Assembly (NCBI GenBank): GCA_018500075.1
Contig: JAHBAN010000074.1
Coordinates: 1-17,704, forward strand
Direction: 5' to 3'
Length of the DNA stretch: 17,704 bases
DNA from: Flavobacteriia bacterium
GTDB lineage: Bacteria; Bacteroidota; Bacteroidia; Flavobacteriales; Flavobacteriaceae
This document shows positions 13,886 through 17,704 of this stretch, piece by piece. The notes beneath the pieces are model-generated. The model saw nothing but the letters and a program-made list of their open reading frames with translations, had not been told where the DNA came from and did no database searches. Numbering within the stretch: the stretch's first letter is position 1; every line of letters starts with the position of its first letter. The translations under genes were made by a program, and so were the position numbers.

Positions 13886-14416
13886 TCACTCGCCGCGGGG
13901 CGGGGCTGCGGGCGTCTGGACGCCTGTGCGGCGGAACCGATACCATTCGCCATAAGGCTCAAGCGTCTGGCGCTCGTAGGCCTGAGCGTAGCGGTCTGTT
14001 TTGAACAGGCGGATTTTGGTAAAGCGCGACTTGCGGGTGCGGAAGTCTTCGTCTTCTGCGGCGAGTGTTGCGCGGATATCGCCGCTGACGCCATTGCGGG
14101 AGACATGGTTGAGCAGTGCCATGTCGGATGCGGGCACGCCCGACGCGCTCCGGCTGGCAGAGGTTCCGCCAAGTGCGGCGATGCCCTCGGCGACGGGGTT
14201 GCGATCGGTCAGGTTGCTCTGGCCCGGCGTGGGCGTGGGCAGGGCCGCATAATCGGCCGGGGCTTCAAGCGGGCGGCTTGGCAGGATGCTGAACTCGTCA
14301 GGGCCTTCGCCCGGCTTGTCGAGCTGGCGCATGGAAATGTCGCGCTCCGATCCGAGAGAGCACGCCGAAACGCCAAGCGAGGCGATCAGGACAAACAAAA
14401 GATGTGGCACGCGCAT
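13886..14416 (-). CDS. DUF3035 lipoprotein, BamF-like outer-membrane assembly subunit
   Basis: The product of about 176 residues starts with a lipoprotein signal: a hydrophobic run and the lipobox GVSAC, acylated at the cysteine near residue 19. After it come DKPGEGPDEFSILPSRPLEAP and DYAALPTPTPGQSNLTD, the proline-rich block typical of DUF3035, then a polar, low-complexity middle and a C-terminal region ending YGEWYRFRRTGVQTP. In Caulobacter a DUF3035 lipoprotein was identified as BamF of the beta-barrel assembly complex; the proline-rich block resembles the BamD-binding part of BamC. Two adjacent ATGs are possible (14419 and 14416); the second has better spacing from GGAGG. It lies 51 bp after lspA, whose product would process it. 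The family call is good; the role is taken from Caulobacter. Confidence 0.8.
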   Translation of the reverse strand: MRVPHLLFVLIASLGVSACSLGSERDISMRQLDKPGEGPDEFSILPSRPLEAPADYAALPTPTPGQSNLTDRNPVAEGIAALGGTSASRSASGVPASDMALLNHVSRNGVSGDIRATLAAEDEDFRTRKSRFTKIRLFKTDRYAQAYERQTLEPYGEWYRFRRTGVQTPAAPPRGE

Positions 14417-14467
14417 CATGCACCTCCGGTTAGGTTGGTCATGTCTTACCCCTTTTTTCGGGCGAGG

Positions 14468-14947
14468 TCACGAGGGGTTTTGGTCTGTCTCGCCCGAGGT
14501 AAAAAGCACGAGGCCCACGGCCCCGACAAACACCGCGATGTCGGCGATATTGAAGGAAAACGGGTTGTTGAAGCCGCAGCAGGACATATTGAGAAAATCC
14601 GCGACGGCGCCGTAAATGATCCGGTCGATGACATTTCCCAAGGCCCCGCCGACCAAGAGGCCCGCCGAGATCCGCCCCAAAGTGTTCGGGGTTTCGCGGG
14701 AGACCCACCAGAAGACGGCGAGAGAAATGACCAGCGCGACCGTGATCAGAACCCAGCGCGTCAGGTGGTTGTCTTCGGCAAAGAGGCCGAAATTGACGCC
14801 ATAGTTCCACGCCATGCGCAGATTGAGGAAGGGCGGGTAGACATCAATCGCCAGCCTTTGGGCGAGATTGAGCCAATGCACCACGAAATATTTGCTGATC
14901 TGGTCGGCTACAAACGTGAGTAGCGCGACCCAAAACACTATGCGCAT
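14468..14947 (-). CDS. lspA: Lipoprotein signal peptidase (signal peptidase II)
   Basis: The 159-residue inner-membrane aspartic protease removes signal peptides from diacylated prolipoproteins. Four hydrophobic segments are visible (about 3-24, 63-82, 92-112, 133-152). Family motifs are WNYGVNFGLF (47-56), GGALGNVIDRIIYGAVADFLN (100-120) with catalytic D117, and FNIADIAVFVG (132-142) with catalytic D136. The ATG at 14947-14945 has AGGAGGG about 5 nt upstream. It lies 52 bp after purH and directly before a lipoprotein gene, so its position in an envelope-biogenesis block is sensible. Length and motifs are normal and the call is firm. Confidence 0.97.
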   Translation of the reverse strand: MRIVFWVALLTFVADQISKYFVVHWLNLAQRLAIDVYPPFLNLRMAWNYGVNFGLFAEDNHLTRWVLITVALVISLAVFWWVSRETPNTLGRISAGLLVGGALGNVIDRIIYGAVADFLNMSCCGFNNPFSFNIADIAVFVGAVGLVLFTSGETDQNPS

Positions 14948-14963
14948 GGCGCCCTCCTGCCTG

Positions 14964-14980
14964 AGGGCGTTTGTCGCCCT
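14964..14980 (-). other. Small hairpin between purH and lspA
   Basis: AGGGCG and CGCCCT form a 6-bp stem around a 5-nt loop in the 52-bp gap, just upstream of the lspA ribosome-binding site. It may modulate lspA translation or the mRNA boundary; there is no T-run. Confidence 0.3.
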
Positions 14981-14999
14981 GTTTGTTCTGCTCCTGCCT

Positions 15000-16595
15000 C
15001 TAGTGCCTGAAATGGCGCATACCGGTCAAGACCATTGCCAAGCCGGCCTCGTCGGCGGCCTTGATGACATCATCGTCGCGCATCGAGCCGCCCGGCTGGA
15101 TCACCGCTGTGGCGCCGGCTTCGGCGGCGGCGAGAAGGCCGTCTGCGAAGGGGAAGAAGGCATCGGAGGCCACAACGGAGCCTTGCGCAAGGCTCTGTGG
15201 CAGGCCGCAGTCTTGGGCCATGCGCGCGGCTTTGAGCGCGGCGATTGTCGAGCTGTCCACGCGGCTCATCTGGCCGGCGCCAACGCCCACGGTTGCGCGG
15301 TCTTTGACATAGACAATTGCGTTTGATTTCACGTGCTTGGCCACGGTCCAGGCAAAGAGCATATCGGCCAGCTCGGCCTCGGAGGGGGCGCGTTTTGTCA
15401 CGACTTTGAGGTCGTCAAGCGTGATGTGTCCGGTGTCTTTATCCTGCACGAGAAGCCCGCCCGCAACCTGACGATAGGAGAGCTGGGGCGCGCGCGGATC
15501 GGCCAGAGCGCCTGTTGTGAGCAGGCGCAGGTTTTTCTTGGCGGCGAAGATGGCGCGGGCTTCTTCTGTGGCGTCGGGGGCGATGACAACTTCTGTGAAG
15601 ATGTTGCAAATTTCTGACGCTGTCGCAGCGTCAAGTGTGCCGTTGAGCGCGATGATCCCGCCGAAGGCGGAGGTGCGGTCGCAATCAAAGGCGCGCGAAT
15701 AGGCCTCAAGCAGCGTATCGCCACGGGCCACGCCGCAGGGGTTTGCGTGTTTTATGATCGCGACAGCGGGGCCGTCTTCGGGGGCAAACTCGCTGACCAG
15801 CTCGAAGGCGGCGTCGGTGTCGTTGATGTTGTTGTAGCTCAGTTCCTTGCCTTGGTGCTGGGTGGCTGTGGCGACGCCGGGGCGCGCGGAGCCGTCTGTG
15901 TAAAACGCCGCCTGCTGGTGCGGGTTTTCGCCGTAGCGCAGGCTTTGGGCCAAGGTGCCGGCGATGGCGCGGCGGCGCGGGGTGTCTTCGCCGATAGAGC
16001 CAGCCATCCATGTGGAGACGGCGGCGTCATAGGCCGCGGTGCGGGCATAGGCGATCTGGGCGTGGCGCTGGCGGAAGGCATAGCTTGTCTGGCCTTCATT
16101 GGCGTCAAGCTCGGCCAGCAGGGCTGAATAGTCTTCCACATCGACAAGGGTTGTGACGAAGCTGTGATTTTTGGCGGCGGCGCGGATCATGGCGGGGCCG
16201 CCGATGTCGATATTCTCTATCATCTCGTCATAGTCGGCGCCACGGGCGAGGGCGGCTTCAAAGGGGTAGAGATTGACGACCAGAAGATCGATCGCGCCGA
16301 TGCCATGGGCTGTCATGGCCTCCACGTGGGTGTCATTGTCACGCAGGGCGAGCAGGCCGCCGTGCACCATCGGGTGAAGCGTTTTGACGCGGCCATCCAT
16401 CATCTCGGGGAAGCCTGTGATCTCGGCCACATCTTTGACCTCAAGGCCCGCGTCGCGCAGGGTTTTGGCGCTGCCGCCTGTGGAGAGCAGCTCGACTCCG
16501 CGCGCGGCGAGGGCTGTGGCCAGCTCGACAAGGCCGGTTTTGTCGGAGACGGAAAGAAGCGCGCGGTTGAGCGGGGCGAGAGCGGGGGAAGTCAT
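15000..16595 (-). CDS. purH: Bifunctional AICAR transformylase / IMP cyclohydrolase
   Basis: The cytoplasmic enzyme catalyses the last two steps of purine synthesis: formylation of AICAR from 10-formyl-THF, then ring closure to IMP. The 531-residue length is normal. The N-terminal cyclohydrolase domain (about 8-150) has ALLSVSDKTGLVELA, LLSTGGSAKTL, GRVKTLHPMVHGGLL and NLYPFEA. The C-terminal transformylase domain (about 200-531) has LRYGENPHQQAAFY, the catalytic KHANPCGVA, CDRTSAFGGIIALN, KHVKSNAIVY, SDAFFPFADG and the final IQPGGSMRDDDVI. The ATG has an AGGA site about 9 nt upstream. It begins 16 bp after the heparinase-like gene and is probably cotranscribed with it and with lspA. No truncation or missing key motif is seen. 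Confidence 0.98.
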   Translation of the reverse strand: MTSPALAPLNRALLSVSDKTGLVELATALAARGVELLSTGGSAKTLRDAGLEVKDVAEITGFPEMMDGRVKTLHPMVHGGLLALRDNDTHVEAMTAHGIGAIDLLVVNLYPFEAALARGADYDEMIENIDIGGPAMIRAAAKNHSFVTTLVDVEDYSALLAELDANEGQTSYAFRQRHAQIAYARTAAYDAAVSTWMAGSIGEDTPRRRAIAGTLAQSLRYGENPHQQAAFYTDGSARPGVATATQHQGKELSYNNINDTDAAFELVSEFAPEDGPAVAIIKHANPCGVARGDTLLEAYSRAFDCDRTSAFGGIIALNGTLDAATASEICNIFTEVVIAPDATEEARAIFAAKKNLRLLTTGALADPRAPQLSYRQVAGGLLVQDKDTGHITLDDLKVVTKRAPSEAELADMLFAWTVAKHVKSNAIVYVKDRATVGVGAGQMSRVDSSTIAALKAARMAQDCGLPQSLAQGSVVASDAFFPFADGLLAAAEAGATAVIQPGGSMRDDDVIKAADEAGLAMVLTGMRHFRH

Positions 16596-16611
16596 GTGGC
16601 GGCAGTCCTAA

Positions 16612-17704
16612 CTAGAGTTCGAGTTCGTCGCGCTGGACATCGCGTATGGCTATGGCGCTGTCATGCGCCTTGGCCAGCGACCAGCGGATGCGCGTGGCAT
16701 ACTCCATTGCGCGGGCAGATAGAACGACTTGTTTCGTCGCACGTGGTTTGAGGCGGCCTGTTTCCAGATAAACGCTCGGCTCAAGGCTCATTTCGGCGTT
16801 TGGCTCGCAGCGCAGAACCCAGATTTCGCCGCTGCGCAGGGCCAGCGAGATCGCCGCGCCGCCCATATCAAGCGCGGCGTCAACCTCGGGGTGAAGATGA
16901 AAGCGGATCTGGAACAGCAGCCCGGCATCGACACCGCGGGCGAGAGCTTTCTGGAACACGGCTTTGTCGGAGTCTTCGACGGCAAAGAGCATATCTTCGC
17001 CCGCGAGGCCGCGGCCATCGCTTGTCAGCTCCAGAGTGCGGGCGTGGGTCAGCCCGTGGGTGTGCAGCCAGCCGTCATGCCCGCCCTGAAAGCGCAGACC
17101 GTCCGGAGCGGCGCTGATTTCGACAGGGACATGGCCCGGCCCGGTCGAGATCAGCTCGGTTCCGTCGCGGGCTGTTTTGGTGAGGCGGGAGGAGGAGACC
17201 CCCTCGATACAGAGGGCGCTATGGGAGGGGGTGGCGCGGCCCGCGCGGCGCCAGTCGGCGCCAAAGCAAGCGCCGGAGCCGCAGTTGACAATGAGCGGGC
17301 GGCGGCCGGATGTCAGCTCGAAGGCCAATGTCGAGGCGTGGGCGTTGTGGCTGGCGCGGCCCTGTGGTGGCAGCGCGGCATCGACGATCAGGCTGGTGCG
17401 GCCCGCAGAGAGGCGCGCATAGCCCATCGACAGCCCCTCTGGCGCACAGGCTTTGACACCGGAGGCGGCGAGGGCGTGCTCGAGGCGGCCTTCGATCCCT
17501 TTGCCGCCGCCGTGAAAGCGCGCGAGGCCCCCGTCTGCGTGGCGCAGGCTGCGCAGGGTGGGGGCGATGCGCAGCAGGGCGGAGTCATGCTCTGGGGTGA
17601 CGGGATGGCCGGTTTCGCGCAGGGCGAGGGCGGACCAGCTCAGCAGGGTGAAAACCTCTAAAAGCTCCTCGGGGTTGCGCGTGGGCAGGCCGCCCATCGC
17701 GTCG
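16612..17704 (-). CDS. Heparinase II/III-family protein, C-terminal part (5' end beyond window)
   Basis: About 364 C-terminal residues are present; the frame stays open to the right edge, where an in-frame ATG at 17697 is internal rather than a likely start. Visible segments include LRHADGGLARFHGGGKGIEGRLE (central alpha/alpha barrel end), then the beta-sandwich part SHNAHASTLAFELTSGRRPLIVNCGSG, WRRAGRATPSHSALCIEG and SSRL. These match the Hep_II_III domain found in the proteobacterial gene beside purH. Family members are polysaccharide lyases, but this conserved chromosomal version has no established substrate that I know of and may act on an envelope polysaccharide. It ends 16 bp before purH, which places it in the same operon. 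Confidence 0.88.
   Translation of the reverse strand, partial: DAMGGLPTRNPEELLEVFTLLSWSALALRETGHPVTPEHDSALLRIAPTLRSLRHADGGLARFHGGGKGIEGRLEHALAASGVKACAPEGLSMGYARLSAGRTSLIVDAALPPQGRASHNAHASTLAFELTSGRRPLIVNCGSGACFGADWRRAGRATPSHSALCIEGVSSSRLTKTARDGTELISTGPGHVPVEISAAPDGLRFQGGHDGWLHTHGLTHARTLELTSDGRGLAGEDMLFAVEDSDKAVFQKALARGVDAGLLFQIRFHLHPEVDAALDMGGAAISLALRSGEIWVLRCEPNAEMSLEPSVYLETGRLKPRATKQVVLSARAMEYATRIRWSLAKAHDSAIAIRDVQRDELEL

Noticed and set aside
13789..14172. N-terminal extension of the catalytic M16 protein
   Set aside because: The frame is open, but the extension overlaps the lipoprotein gene and would bury the signal peptide. A good ribosome site precedes the ATG at 13788.
13481..14923. 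480-codon plus-strand frame across the lipoprotein and lspA genes
   Set aside because: It runs antisense to two or more recognised genes, changes composition along its length and has no coherent domain.
1..17704. tRNA, rRNA, riboswitch, CRISPR array, prophage or defence island
   Set aside because: I saw no cloverleaf, conserved riboswitch core, regular spacer-repeat array or phage/defence protein motif. The gaps between genes are all under 250 bp.

Overview
The window reads as chromosomal DNA from an alphaproteobacterium of the Rhodobacterales, most likely the marine Roseobacter group. The reasons are high GC content, strong GCG/GGC codon preference, a petP-petR regulator pair, an ALDH16-type aldehyde dehydrogenase, a DUF3035 (BamF-like) lipoprotein beside lspA, and an rpo-independent housekeeping order hepII/III-purH-lspA-bamF-M16-M16 that I associate with this group. 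This placement rests on recognising protein families, not on a search.

Layout. (1) Positions 1-295 hold the 3' end of cobO (cobalamin adenosyltransferase). It converges on ilvE (402-1268, minus) across a short palindromic repeat. (2) Divergent from ilvE is petP-petR (1423-2649), a MarR-type regulator and an orphan OmpR-type response regulator. The pair ends against matB (malonyl-CoA synthetase, minus, 2763-4262), and a second copy of the same palindromic repeat lies between them. (3) Divergent from matB is a five-gene plus-strand run (4373-10884): a DMT-family exporter/permease, a ThDP-dependent AruI-like 2-oxo acid decarboxylase, a small DgoK-like protein lacking the N-terminal half of the kinase, deoxyribose-phosphate aldolase, and a two-domain ALDH16 aldehyde dehydrogenase. 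(4) A 244-bp convergent intergenic region (10885-11128) is unusually rich in repeats. (5) The rest, to the right edge, is a minus-strand block of envelope and housekeeping genes, in transcription order: heparinase II/III-like protein (partial), purH, lspA, a BamF-like lipoprotein, and two M16 peptidase subunits, one catalytic and one not, that overlap by 4 bp.

How the genes may work together. In the 4.4-10.9 kb cluster two enzymes release aldehydes: the decarboxylase (4-guanidinobutanal if it is AruI-like) and DeoC (acetaldehyde). The last gene encodes a dehydrogenase able to remove aldehydes, so an aldehyde-centred catabolic operon is a reasonable inference. In the minus block, LspA would mature the adjacent lipoprotein, and the two M16 proteins probably form an active/inactive pair in the periplasm.

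Novelty. Most of the window is ordinary. The observations most worth a second look are the headless DgoK-like protein, the aldehyde-centred gene set, the 47-bp repeat found in both convergent junctions near the left end, the TTGCGCAA palindrome pair in the ilvE/petP intergenic region, and the layered repeats at 10885-11128. I saw no mobile element, CRISPR array, rRNA or tRNA.
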